Made by a program: the position numbers and the translations under genes. Below are positions 1 through 6,152 of a stretch of 21,557 nucleotides of DNA, piece by piece. This DNA comes from JAUHWS01 sp964571805 (lineage in GTDB: Bacteria; Patescibacteriota; Gracilibacteria; UM-FILTER-43-11), in contig CAZNDI010000007.1 in NCBI GenBank assembly GCA_964571805.1, positions 1 to 21,557 on the forward strand, given 5' to 3'. Every line of letters starts with the position of its first letter. Position 1 is the stretch's first letter. A model generated the notes under the pieces. The model worked only from the letters and a program-made list of their open reading frames with translations, was not told the origin of the DNA and ran no database searches.

Positions 1-274
1 GCTGACTTTGTATTACAGCATCAATTGCAGCTTCTTCTAACGGAGTCAGAAATTCAGATATGATTCCTCTTGTAACAAAAGACATACCAACAAAATCAAA
101 TTCATGAGCCCTTCTTAAGTCATCTAATCTCAATTGAAATCTGCCAGACATATTATTCGCATTGTTAAATTCCTCAATAAAGAGCTGCGCCAATACATTG
201 GGTTGACCCTCTTTACCAAATAGATCCTCAGTACTTCGACAGTAGTCCTCTGATTTTAAGTCAGGTAAACGCAT
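1..274 (-). CDS. Partial hypothetical protein, runs off left edge
   Basis: The visible part is the N-terminal 91 residues of a - strand gene that continues beyond the window. It begins at the ATG complementary to 272-274; an in-frame TAA two codons upstream rules out a longer form. The sequence is mixed charged and hydrophobic (MRLPDLKSEDYCRSTEDLFG at the start), with no signal peptide, membrane segment or motif that I recognise. It shows no tyrosine-recombinase features, so it is not the integron integrase as far as can be seen. It lies in the cassette that ends at the attC of 463-588 and runs against the array direction, so it would need its own promoter. Function unknown; the reading frame itself is convincing because it is open over its whole visible length. 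Confidence 0.6.
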   Translation of the reverse strand, partial: MRLPDLKSEDYCRSTEDLFGKEGQPNVLAQLFIEEFNNANNMSGRFQLRLDDLRRAHEFDFVGMSFVTRGIISEFLTPLEEAAIDAVIQSQ

Positions 275-462
275 AATTTAAAAAGTTATTGATTGGTTTT
301 TGATTGTAAGCTGAGTTTTTACTTTTTACAAGTCAAATTAGAACATGGCTAGTATCCAATAGTTTGGAACTTTATATTATGCAAACTATGATTTATTCAA
401 GTGCAGCGACTGGAAAAGTGCTAAAATTCTTGTTTAATTGAGTTCCCACACAGAATACTATC
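275..462. other. Gene-free AT-rich spacer before first attC
   Basis: This stretch lies between the left partial gene and the first visible attC. I see no credible ORF (the longest + strand frame here is about 20 codons) and no clear promoter. It is probably the 3' part of the cassette carrying the reverse-oriented gene plus that gene's upstream region. Confidence 0.4.
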
Positions 463-588
463 GTACAACAGCGCGTTTGCGGTTCCGCTCCTCTTTTTAG
501 TCGTCGCTCCACCCACAAATTGCGACATGTTGGCCACTTCGTGGTAATTTTAACATGCGCCAACTTCGCCAACGCGCAAACTTTATAT
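463..588 (+). other. attC site A (3' core degenerate)
   Basis: The site runs from 5' core GTACAAC (463-469), followed by AGCG as in the other sites, to the 3' core position TTTATAT (582-588), followed by GAAATAA. Inner arms GTTTGCG (475-481) and CGCAAAC (575-581) pair. The centre carries the CCAACTT-type arm seen in sibling sites. The invariant G of G^TT is replaced by T, which should impair integrase cleavage. Confidence 0.7.
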
Positions 589-674
589 GAAATAATAATA
601 CATTCTTTCCGCCACTATCATCGCAGTTGGAAATCAGGGCAATTTTTCTCTGTTGTTTACAAACTAAAAACTCT

Positions 675-769
675 TTCTTCTGAACACCAGTATTTTGATG
701 TTCAAAAGAAGGGGTAGGGCGCAGCTTGTAGCTACGCCCCGAGTGAGTCCGCGAACGACCTCTCGGTCG
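675..769. terminator. Three consecutive hairpins behind the GC-rich gene
   Basis: Three stem-loops lie downstream of the - strand gene 801-1211. The first has arms 675-689 and 696-710 (13 of 15 pairs). The second has arms 717-726 and 730-739 (9 of 10 pairs, GGGCG outer stem). The third pairs CGACC (756-760) with GGTCG (765-769). None has a clean U-tract on the - strand, so the terminator role is inferred from position; they may instead be structural parts of the element. Confidence 0.45.
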
Positions 770-800
770 AAGCATCATCACACCCCTTCCGCCTGCAGGA

Positions 801-1211
801 TCAGACCGCCGCCTCTGCGAGCGCCACCGTGTTCGGGTGCAGCCGAGTAAGGCCAAAGCCGAAGAGCCGGGCCGCTGCCGGGTTGTTGCGCCGCATGTAG
901 TCGAATTCGTCGATCACCGTCTTGAGCGTGTGCCCGAAGTCGCCGATCATGCGGCCGATGGCCTTGAGCGCACCTTTGGCGCGCTCGATGTGGCCGTCCC
1001 AATCCGGACCGGTGTCGGCGAAGGCACTGAGATAGCCCGTGCTGATGACGCCGAGCGTCCGAGGGTCGGTGATCTCAAGGGCCTCGAGCGTGGTCTTGAG
1101 CAGACCGTAGAGATGTTCCATCTGATCTCTATTGCCTCCGGCCTCAGTGGCGGCCTGGATGGCTTTGCGCAATTCCTGCTCCTGTTGAGCGATGTGTTGA
1201 CTGAGTTCCAT
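801..1211 (-). CDS. GC-rich hypothetical protein, reverse-oriented in cassette
   Basis: This frame encodes 136 residues starting MELSQHIAQQ. A longer open frame reaches 1292, but the ATG at 1211 has a strong ribosome site (AGAGGAG about 9 bases upstream) and is preferred. The protein is predicted mostly alpha-helical, with amphipathic helices around 3-23, 28-46 and 72-108, and a C-terminal segment rich in Ala, Leu and Phe; there is no signal peptide or membrane segment. I do not recognise the family. Base composition and codon use (many GCC, CTG, GGC codons) differ sharply from every neighbour, and a good Shine-Dalgarno is unusual in this window, so recent acquisition from a GC-rich bacterium, probably a proteobacterium, is likely. 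It runs against the array and has its own candidate promoter at 1423-1451. Confidence 0.8.
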   Translation of the reverse strand: MELSQHIAQQEQELRKAIQAATEAGGNRDQMEHLYGLLKTTLEALEITDPRTLGVISTGYLSAFADTGPDWDGHIERAKGALKAIGRMIGDFGHTLKTVIDEFDYMRRNNPAAARLFGFGLTRLHPNTVALAEAAV

Positions 1212-1422
1212 GACATTATCTCCTCTCGAGTTGAGTCCGGTTCTTATAGAACCCTGCCGACGTGGGAACCTGGTTGTATCGGCAACTAGCAATAGAAAAG
1301 TCTTTTCTACTATCAGCCACCGATAAACGGGGTGTGATGATGCAAGTTGTAAAAGATCACGGACTTCCTACTTAAGCGTTAAGCGCTCCAAAGAGGCCTA
1401 ACAGCACCTAAGCAGGTTTTTA
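1212..1422 (-). other. Leader region of the GC-rich gene
   Basis: This is the presumed 5' untranslated region between the candidate promoter and the start at 1211. It contains short palindromes, for example GGTTCT/AGAACC at 1239-1253 and TAGAAAA/TTTTCTA near 1295-1311, plus the ribosome site just upstream of the ATG. I see no further gene or recognised riboswitch. Confidence 0.35.
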
Positions 1423-1451
1423 ATTTAAACACATCAAGCCACATAAGTCAA
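1423..1451 (-). promoter_or_regulatory. Candidate promoter of the GC-rich gene
   Basis: On the - strand TTGACT (1451-1446) lies 17 bp from TTAAAT (1428-1423). The -35 matches 5 of 6 consensus bases and the -10 matches 4 of 6. It sits about 210 bp upstream of the start at 1211, leaving a long leader. Such a private promoter would be needed because the gene faces away from any integron promoter. Confidence 0.4.
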
Positions 1452-1536
1452 TAAGCGCGCCAAAAACAGCGAAGAAAAATTGCCCTGATTTTATAACTCT
1501 TCTCTCCGGTCGGAGTTAAGAATGTATTATTATTTC

Positions 1537-1660
1537 ATATAACACTGCGTATACGGCTACGGCTTGCTCCCTATCTCCGCAAGCCCCGCCCATATTGCAC
1601 GGGTGTAGCCTGTCGGCTATTATACACCCATGCAACATCGCATACGCAGAAACGTTATGT
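1537..1660 (+). other. attC site B
   Basis: The 5' core is ATATAAC (1537-1543) and the 3' core GTTATGT (1654-1660), followed by GAAATAAC. Inner arms CTGCGTAT and ATACGCAG pair perfectly, and the interior can fold further. The 5' core and its left flank are also the inner end of the inverted-repeat segment to the left. Confidence 0.8.
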
Positions 1661-1693
1661 GAAATAACAATAGGGTCTTGCTAATATCAAAGT

Positions 1694-2215
1694 ATGATTT
1701 ATTTAATCGGCGGTCCGCCAAAATGTGGTAAAACAACGTTAGCCAAAAAATTGTCCAAACATCTCGGCATTCAGTGGGTTGCCTCCGACACGCTGCAAGT
1801 TGTGGCTATGGATTATGTATGGAAATATGCTCCGAAAAAGTTCGATGAGCTATACCCGCATAGTGCAATGAAAGGCGAGACAAACGATCAAACCTACGCC
1901 TTGATTTCGCCAAAACAAATCGCCAAAAACTACATAAAACAAGCAAAAGCAAGTTATGCGGCAATCGACATGTTTTCAATATGCGAAATCAAAGACGGCA
2001 ATGATTATGTCATCGAGGGCTACCACGTAACGCCACAACTTGCAGCTCGGCTCATTAAAAAATACGGACGTAAACATTTTCGCGTTCTTTTTCTTGTGAA
2101 GTCTGATGTTGAAAAATTTGTCCGAGACGTAAGGGAAAGTTCAACACCTAATGATTGGATTCTTGCCAAAACAAAAGAAAAAGAAACATTCAACATACAA
2201 GAATTGTTATATTGA
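1694..2215 (+). CDS. P-loop kinase-like protein, probably C-terminally truncated
   Basis: The product has 173 residues with a Walker A loop GPPKCGKT at residues 7-14 directly after the first beta strand, as in small-molecule kinases of the AAA_33/2-phosphoglycerate-kinase-like group. Later segments (YVIEGYHVTP near 108-117, FRVLFLVKSDVEKF near 133-146) fit the second strand and lid region. A nucleotide-dependent phosphotransfer role is inferred; the substrate is unknown. It is a cassette gene lying between attC B and attC C. From memory such proteins usually continue another 40 or so residues after the WILAKTKEKETF segment, whereas here a TGA follows shortly. The next frame continues without a gap (IEGVKDEGYKTT), suggesting a frameshift or deletion near 2205-2215. 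The start follows the cassette 5' end by about 33 bp without an obvious Shine-Dalgarno. Confidence 0.75.
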   Translation: MIYLIGGPPKCGKTTLAKKLSKHLGIQWVASDTLQVVAMDYVWKYAPKKFDELYPHSAMKGETNDQTYALISPKQIAKNYIKQAKASYAAIDMFSICEIKDGNDYVIEGYHVTPQLAARLIKKYGRKHFRVLFLVKSDVEKFVRDVRESSTPNDWILAKTKEKETFNIQELLY

Positions 2216-2246
2216 AGGCGTAAAAGATGAGGGCTATAAAACTACA

Positions 2247-2378
2247 ATGGACCAAACTACTATAGTAAGTTTTAAAAAGAAACATCCTAACATCTGGAAA
2301 GGCGGCATGATTTCATTATTTATCACAATAGTAGGCGGGATTATTCTATTACTGTTTGAATATGGAATTCTAAGGTAA
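2247..2378 (+). CDS. Small single-span membrane protein or fused C-terminus
   Basis: From the ATG at 2247 this frame encodes 43 residues, with a basic stretch (FKKKHPNIWKGG) followed by one clear hydrophobic helix (MISLFITIVGGIILLLFEYG) and a short tail. The frame is open upstream to 2151, overlapping the kinase-like gene in another frame. It may therefore be either an independent small membrane protein in the same cassette or the displaced C-terminal end of a frameshifted fusion. If independent, the basic-before-helix arrangement predicts the N-terminus inside. I recognise no family. Confidence 0.45.
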   Translation: MDQTTIVSFKKKHPNIWKGGMISLFITIVGGIILLLFEYGILR

Positions 2379-2383
2379 TTTAT

Positions 2384-2475
2384 TTTTAACGCTCGCTCAC
2401 CCAAATTTGGTGGTGGTGAGTGCTAACGCACAAATTATACCACCGCCTAACTTCGGCTATGCCGAAACGTTAGGC
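2384..2475 (+). other. attC site C
   Basis: The 3' core GTTAGGC (2469-2475) is followed by GAAATAAA. A compact perfect palindrome fills 2445-2475: GCCTAAC, arm TTCGGC, TAT, arm GCCGAA, AC, then GTTAGGC. The 5' boundary is less certain. TTTTAAC (2384-2390) stands at the expected distance, and the CCCAAATTTGG element typical of the sibling sites follows it. The left arm may be shortened. Confidence 0.65.
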
Positions 2476-2506
2476 GAAATAAATTAATTTATTACCAATA
2501 AACAGC

Positions 2507-2770
2507 ATGACAGAGAAACCTACATCAATGAATGAATTTTTATCAAAACAGCTTTTAGACAATGTTCACAATTTAACTATCGCACAGGTTGTGGAACAGC
2601 ATAGAGCGATTGCTCGACGTTCGCAAGGCAAGAAAGCAGAAGCAATAAATAGGTTCGCTGATGTACTGGAGCAGTACGGACAATTACCAGAAGATCAGAG
2701 AGATTACAGAGATGCTGTTTTGACAATTTTAGAGGCTTTTAATGAAGCATTAACAAGTGAAGACAAGTGA
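2507..2770 (+). CDS. Hypothetical cassette protein, 87 residues
   Basis: The product is small, soluble and predicted helical (about residues 7-40, 42-58 and 65-83), rich in Glu, Gln, Ala and Leu, with no membrane segment or known motif. It fills the cassette between attC C and attC D, starting about 31 bp after the cassette 5' end. The ATG is the first in frame (MTEKPTSMNEF); a second Met at residue 8 is an alternative start. I do not recognise the family, and helical content with a charged surface does not allow a functional guess. The reading frame is credible because it fills its cassette and ends just before an attC core. Confidence 0.65.
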   Translation: MTEKPTSMNEFLSKQLLDNVHNLTIAQVVEQHRAIARRSQGKKAEAINRFADVLEQYGQLPEDQRDYRDAVLTILEAFNEALTSEDK

Positions 2771-2788
2771 CATAAATTAATTTACATC

Positions 2789-2948
2789 GCCTAACAGGCG
2801 TATACCCGACTCCCGGCTTTTGCTAGTGGTACTTACGCTGAACGAGCTTAGCAAAAACCGCTCGTCCAAATTTACTAATGATTGCCCGCCTAGCGACGAG
2901 CTGATAGTATACCATAGGCCAACTTCGGTTATACGCTGGACGTTAGCT
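2789..2948 (+). other. attC site D
   Basis: The 5' core is GCCTAAC (2789-2795) and the 3' core GTTAGCT (2942-2948), followed by GAAAAAAT. Inner arms GCGTATA and TATACGC pair. At 160 bp it is one of the longest sites here, with a long foldable interior that includes a second inverted element around TTTGCTAG and TTAGCAAA. Confidence 0.8.
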
Positions 2949-2970
2949 GAAAAAATGACCAAACAAACTT

Positions 2971-3468
2971 ATGAATAATTTCGATTGGATCCATCACGTT
3001 TACGAATGCCTTGAATCAACCAAATTCATGGCTTTATCAACTTCTGATAAAGGAGGAACGTGGACTTGTCCTCTTTTCTTTGCCTATGAAAAGGATTTTA
3101 CATTGTATGCAGTCTCAAAACCTATTGATAAGCACACCGATAATATCGCAAAAAATCCAGAAGTGAGCGCAGCTATTTATTCCACAGAACAAGATTTACT
3201 GAAAAGAGTCCACGGAATTCAGATGAAGGCAAAGGCAACCATAGTACCCGATGACGAAGTTGATAAAGTCTTCGATATTTATTACAAACGCAGTCCTCGT
3301 GATCCAAAACGTGATGGAATTGAAACATTAAAGTACAAAGGTAGAGATTCAGAATGGAAATTCATCAAGCTGGATCCAATTGAAATCTATTACTTCAACT
3401 CTGAACTTTTCGGTCACGAAAGAAAGTTGGTCGATAATTTGGCCATTTCATCAGCTAACAATGAATAA
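2971..3468 (+). CDS. Pyridoxamine 5'-phosphate oxidase family flavoprotein
   Basis: The 165-residue product fits the FMN-binding split-barrel fold. It has an N-terminal helix, then KFMALSTSDKGGTWTCPLFF (residues 18-37), the strand FTLYAVSKP (43-51), a HTDNIAKNPEVSAAIY segment (55-70) and the HGIQMKAKATIV strand (81-92). These positions match the order of substrate and flavin contacts in small PNPOx-like proteins. Family members bind FMN or related flavins and act as oxidoreductases, often in stress responses; the substrate here cannot be told. The 5' core of the following attC (3453-3459) lies within the last codons, so the final residues SANNE are encoded by the recombination site. Start: first in-frame ATG, 23 bp into the cassette. 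Confidence 0.85.
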   Translation: MNNFDWIHHVYECLESTKFMALSTSDKGGTWTCPLFFAYEKDFTLYAVSKPIDKHTDNIAKNPEVSAAIYSTEQDLLKRVHGIQMKAKATIVPDDEVDKVFDIYYKRSPRDPKRDGIETLKYKGRDSEWKFIKLDPIEIYYFNSELFGHERKLVDNLAISSANNE

Positions 3469-3570
3469 CCGGTTCACCGACTCCGTTCGCTCTCCCAAAT
3501 TTGTCAGCGGCATGTCGCTCCGCTCCAAATTATACCGCCACCAAACTTCAGTTATTTATGGACGTTAGCT
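3453..3570 (+). other. attC site E, overlapping the upstream gene end
   Basis: The 5' core is AGCTAAC (3453-3459) and the 3' core GTTAGCT (3564-3570), exact reverse complements, followed by GAAATATA. Inner arms ATGAATAAC and GTTATTTAT pair with one mismatch. The internal CCCAAATTTG and AAATTATACC elements match sibling sites. The first 16 bases are coding. Confidence 0.85.
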
Positions 3571-3598
3571 GAAATATATTTATTCTTGTCTAAACGAT

Positions 3599-4243
3599 AT
3601 GGAAACAATTGGTCATGAACCCCAGCGTGAGCGCTCTCCTGAATACAGGGCGGTTGTTGAAGAAATCAAAGAATTGGGATGGGAAAATCTTGATTCGAAA
3701 GATCTTCAGAGATTGATATATTTGTCGCATGCTTCGGCTCGAGAATTTGCTGCCGCCTTACGAATAGCATTAACCTTGTACCCCGAGAATAAGAATCTTC
3801 AGGAAATGGCAGCAGGTGAACTGCAAACTGATAATATGGCGTTAGGAGATTACACGAAACCTGGTGACCACGCGGATTATCTGAACCACTTTATCAGAAA
3901 AAATGAGCTCCGTTATGATCCCGATCTTGAACTAGCCGCAGCTGAGTACTTGAAAGCATGCGACGCACTTGATGCGGAGACACGCGCTATGACTATCTTT
4001 AGCCGTGAAGAAGAATTACCAGGAATATTTCAACGAATTCTGCAAGCACGCGACTGGACCGCGCCTGCATTGGCAGAATTTAAGCATTATTTAGAAGAAC
4101 ACATCCGAATTGATACCGGCGAGGGCGGGCACGGCGACCTGACAAAGGATTTTCCAATCGATGACCGAGTGAAACCTTTTTACGAGGCGCGACTCAACAT
4201 GTATAGAGTCGTTAAGAAGCTATTTGAAGGACGAATAGAATAA
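3599..4243 (+). CDS. Heme-oxygenase-fold (iron-containing redox enzyme-like) protein
   Basis: The product has 214 residues and is all-helical. The most telling part is HYLEEHIRID followed by GEGGHGDL (residues 163-181), which resembles the H-x-(E/D)-D-xx-H-G helix of DUF3050 and other heme-oxygenase-like proteins. Candidate metal ligands are H44, E74, H163 or H168, D172 and H178. Family members bind iron (heme or a diiron centre) and catalyse oxidations of small molecules; the actual substrate is unknown. It occupies its own cassette between attC E and attC F, starts about 29 bp after the cassette boundary and has no signal peptide, so it is cytoplasmic. The next cassette also encodes a heme-oxygenase-fold protein, but the two are not obviously close homologues. 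The family call is by motif and helix pattern only. Confidence 0.6.
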   Translation: METIGHEPQRERSPEYRAVVEEIKELGWENLDSKDLQRLIYLSHASAREFAAALRIALTLYPENKNLQEMAAGELQTDNMALGDYTKPGDHADYLNHFIRKNELRYDPDLELAAAEYLKACDALDAETRAMTIFSREEELPGIFQRILQARDWTAPALAEFKHYLEEHIRIDTGEGGHGDLTKDFPIDDRVKPFYEARLNMYRVVKKLFEGRIE

Positions 4244-4252
4244 ATATACATC

Positions 4253-4311
4253 AGCTAACAGCGTCTATTCGATATGGCACAGCCACATCGCATGAGACGC
4301 GGACGTTAAAC
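4253..4311 (+). other. attC site F, minimal length
   Basis: The 5' core is AGCTAAC (4253-4259) and the 3' core GTTAAAC (4305-4311), followed by GAAATATT. Arms GCGTCT and AGACGC pair. At 59 bp it is close to the shortest known attC size and lacks the CCCAAATTT interior of its siblings, so an internal deletion is likely. Confidence 0.8.
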
Positions 4312-4369
4312 GAAATATTTTTATCGCTTTAAGGAAAAACTTTTATTTTTGATTCGTAATAACAAACGT

Positions 4370-5164
4370 ATGAGAACACCTGATACAACCGATGGCGCGC
4401 AAATGGAAAGAGAAAACGGCGTCGATCAAATCCATTCACGCCTCCGTGAAATTACTGAACGAATGATAGATAATCCTGTTTTGGATGCTGTTGAAAGCGG
4501 GATACTTACGCAAGATGAATGGCGCGAATTCGCTAAACAGCGATATTTGGCGGCACGGCACTTTGAAGCACTTCTCAAAGCAGGCATACAAAAAGCTCAG
4601 GATGCTGGCGGCCAAGAGTTGGTTGAAGCGCTCGCTTCGAATCTTCGTGATGAAGAAGGCATTGATAAAGATGGCAAAGCACTACCAACAGGCTCGCATG
4701 AAAAATGGAGGCAAGATTTCTACAACACACTTGGCCTCGACGGCCACGTCCTTTCTTCTGCAGAGCCGTTTGAAGGTACAAGACAGTATGATGTTACACT
4801 AAAAGAGCTAGTTGATAATGGTAATCTTCTGACCGTGTCTGGCGCTCTCTTATTGCAAGAATACAGTATCCCAGAAGAGTTTAAGCGTATTCGTACCGGG
4901 CGTGACCTCACGTTTCCCGACCAATTTGTGCTTCAACCAACCGATCCGTCTGAAATGCGACGCCAAAAAGGATTTGCTCGACTCTACATTGATCACCACA
5001 TTGCGCATGACGCAACATCCCACTACCCAGACTTTGAGCGCGCCATCGTGAAACATGCTGGTAATCCTGAGGCACTGGCAAAACTATTTGGTGGCATGAA
5101 TGTCATTAGCGAAGCAAAAAAGAAGTTCTATGAAAGTTTACAGGAAAAATTGGGGCAAAAATAA
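4370..5164 (+). CDS. TenA/PqqC/CADD-like iron-containing redox enzyme
   Basis: From the ATG at 4370 the product has 264 residues; an in-frame TTG at 4349 would add seven. It is all-helical and carries the marks of the PqqC/CADD branch of the heme-oxygenase-like diiron proteins: NLRDEEG (residues 91-97) followed by GSHEKWRQDF (108-117), an LLQEYSIPEEF helix (161-171), and DHHIAHDATSHY (208-219). Candidate iron ligands are E95 or E96, H110, E164, H210, D214 and H218. Relatives oxidise or cleave small molecules, including p-aminobenzoate synthesis by CADD and fatty-acid or amino-acid cleavage by others, so an oxygen-dependent small-molecule reaction is plausible, with unknown substrate. It is a cytoplasmic, single-gene cassette between attC F and attC G, next to another heme-oxygenase-fold cassette. 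Confidence 0.75.
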   Translation: MRTPDTTDGAQMERENGVDQIHSRLREITERMIDNPVLDAVESGILTQDEWREFAKQRYLAARHFEALLKAGIQKAQDAGGQELVEALASNLRDEEGIDKDGKALPTGSHEKWRQDFYNTLGLDGHVLSSAEPFEGTRQYDVTLKELVDNGNLLTVSGALLLQEYSIPEEFKRIRTGRDLTFPDQFVLQPTDPSEMRRQKGFARLYIDHHIAHDATSHYPDFERAIVKHAGNPEALAKLFGGMNVISEAKKKFYESLQEKLGQK

Positions 5165-5200
5165 AAGTTCTCTTAATTTTTATTGCGACAAAAATACATC

Positions 5201-5321
5201 ATTTAACAGCGCCAAAGCGGCTCCGTTCCCGATGGTCACAGCGACCCAAATTTTGTCATGGTGAGGCACTTCGTGCTACATTTTACCATGACAAAACTTC
5301 GCCAAGTCGCGAATGTTAACC
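5201..5321 (+). other. attC site G
   Basis: The 5' core is ATTTAAC (5201-5207), followed by AGCG, and the 3' core GTTAACC (5315-5321), followed by GAAATTGC. The interior holds a strong stem: TTTTGTCATGGT with ACCATGACAAAA around a short loop. The inner arms beside the cores pair only weakly. Confidence 0.75.
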
Positions 5322-5387
5322 GAAATTGCGCTGTTTTTAATTCTTCATCTGACATATAATCCATTTAGTAATTAACCCACAAAAAGT

Positions 5388-5957
5388 ATGAACAAAACTA
5401 CTACAGTTATCGTCACGGCGGTAATCACTGCACTATTAGTCGGAGGAGGTATGTATTGGTACATGACCTCTTTGTCACCTACTTATGATGAAAGTGTCCC
5501 AGAAGTTGAAACAAATGGAACTACAACGCCAGTAGAAACCATATCCGAAACAACGTATCAAAATGATAAATATGATTTCTCTTTTAACTATGATCCTGAA
5601 AAGTACAGTGTCGCCGAATCACGAAGCAGAAGCGGAGCAACAGGAGACGAAAGTGATTTAATTCGCATGACTGCAATTGGGGAAAGCTGTCCCGCAGTTG
5701 ATATTTTTATCAGTACAGCCACTTTAGAACAAGAACTAAATGATCTCGAATTTAGAATTAGTGGCGACACTGTACAAACAACAGTTGATGGCATTTCAGC
5801 GACAAAGAGGTCTGGCGACATTACAGAAAACCTTCCGCCTTGTGGATCTGAAAAAACAGAAGTTGTTTTTGAGAGTGAAGGCAACGTCTTTGTGATTACC
5901 GCCTTCAAAAACTGGGAAAATTCACTTGATGAACTTTTAGAATCAATTAATTTCTAA
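5388..5957 (+). CDS. Membrane-anchored exported protein
   Basis: The 189-residue product has an N-terminal hydrophobic segment (residues 5-27, TTVIVTAVITALLVGGGMYW) with no good signal-peptidase or lipobox site, so it is probably an uncleaved anchor. A Thr/Ser/Glu/Pro-rich linker follows (about 30-56), then a globular C-terminal domain starting with YDFSFNYDPEKYSV (62-75) and ending with FKNWENSLDELLESINF. The domain pattern (a YxFSFxYP-type opening and a final IxxSIxF-type strand) recalls PsbP/Mog1-like domains of exported lipoproteins. Two Cys (C101 and C152) could form a disulfide. Its function is unknown, and it probably acts outside the membrane. It sits in a cassette between attC G and attC H; the next cassette encodes a protein of similar plan. 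Confidence 0.7.
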   Translation: MNKTTTVIVTAVITALLVGGGMYWYMTSLSPTYDESVPEVETNGTTTPVETISETTYQNDKYDFSFNYDPEKYSVAESRSRSGATGDESDLIRMTAIGESCPAVDIFISTATLEQELNDLEFRISGDTVQTTVDGISATKRSGDITENLPPCGSEKTEVVFESEGNVFVITAFKNWENSLDELLESINF

Positions 5958-5972
5958 AAACAGCCCAAAATC

Positions 5973-6109
5973 AGCTAACAGCGCATATACAGCTCGGCAC
6001 TTTTCTAGGCGGCTTCGCACGCCTTAGAGTGCCTCGCTCAAATTGGCTGGCGGTCACACTCCGTGATATTGTACCGCCAGCCAACTTTATATATGCGCAA
6101 ACGTTAGAT
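5973..6109 (+). other. attC site H
   Basis: The 5' core is AGCTAAC (5973-5979) and the 3' core GTTAGAT (6103-6109), followed by GAAATGCC. Inner arms GCGCATATA and TATATGCGC pair perfectly, and a further arm GGCTGGCGGT pairs with ACCGCCAGCC. This is the clearest fold in the array. Confidence 0.88.
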
Positions 6110-6152
6110 GAAATGCCAAACATTTTAAATTCATTTTAACCAAAAAAATAAT

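Larger units (their letters stand above)
583..1542. repeat. Segment bounded by long inverted repeats inside the array
   Basis: The two ends carry inverted repeats. A perfect 25-bp pair lies at 583-607 and 1518-1542, and a perfect 19-bp pair at 631-649 and 1473-1491, separated by diverged spacers of 23 and 26 bp. Each arm is therefore about 67-70 bp. The outer ends coincide with the 3' core of attC A and the 5' core of attC B. The interior is GC-rich with one - strand gene (801-1211), unlike the AT-rich surroundings. I see no transposase, so it could be a non-autonomous element, a cassette that captured a copy of a cassette 5' end in reverse, or the result of an inversion between attC sites. 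Confidence 0.7.

Noticed and set aside
1..274. Integron integrase at the left end
   Set aside because: The visible 91 residues show no tyrosine-recombinase features.
520..717. 65-codon frame on the + strand
   Set aside because: It runs through the right half of attC A and the inverted-repeat arm, with no coding character.
1212..1292. Longer start for the GC-rich gene (MLVADTTRF...)
   Set aside because: The ATG at 1211 has a strong Shine-Dalgarno at the right distance; the upstream part contains palindromes and lacks a ribosome site.
1378..1402. Possible further attC cores GTTAAGC (1378-1384) and GCCTAAC (1396-1402)
   Set aside because: The two cores match the consensus but occur in the wrong order for one site and no pairing arms were found; they could be relics, but I cannot support a site.
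2777..2962. 61-codon frame on the - strand
   Set aside because: It lies almost wholly within attC site D; its sequence is explained by the palindromic site.
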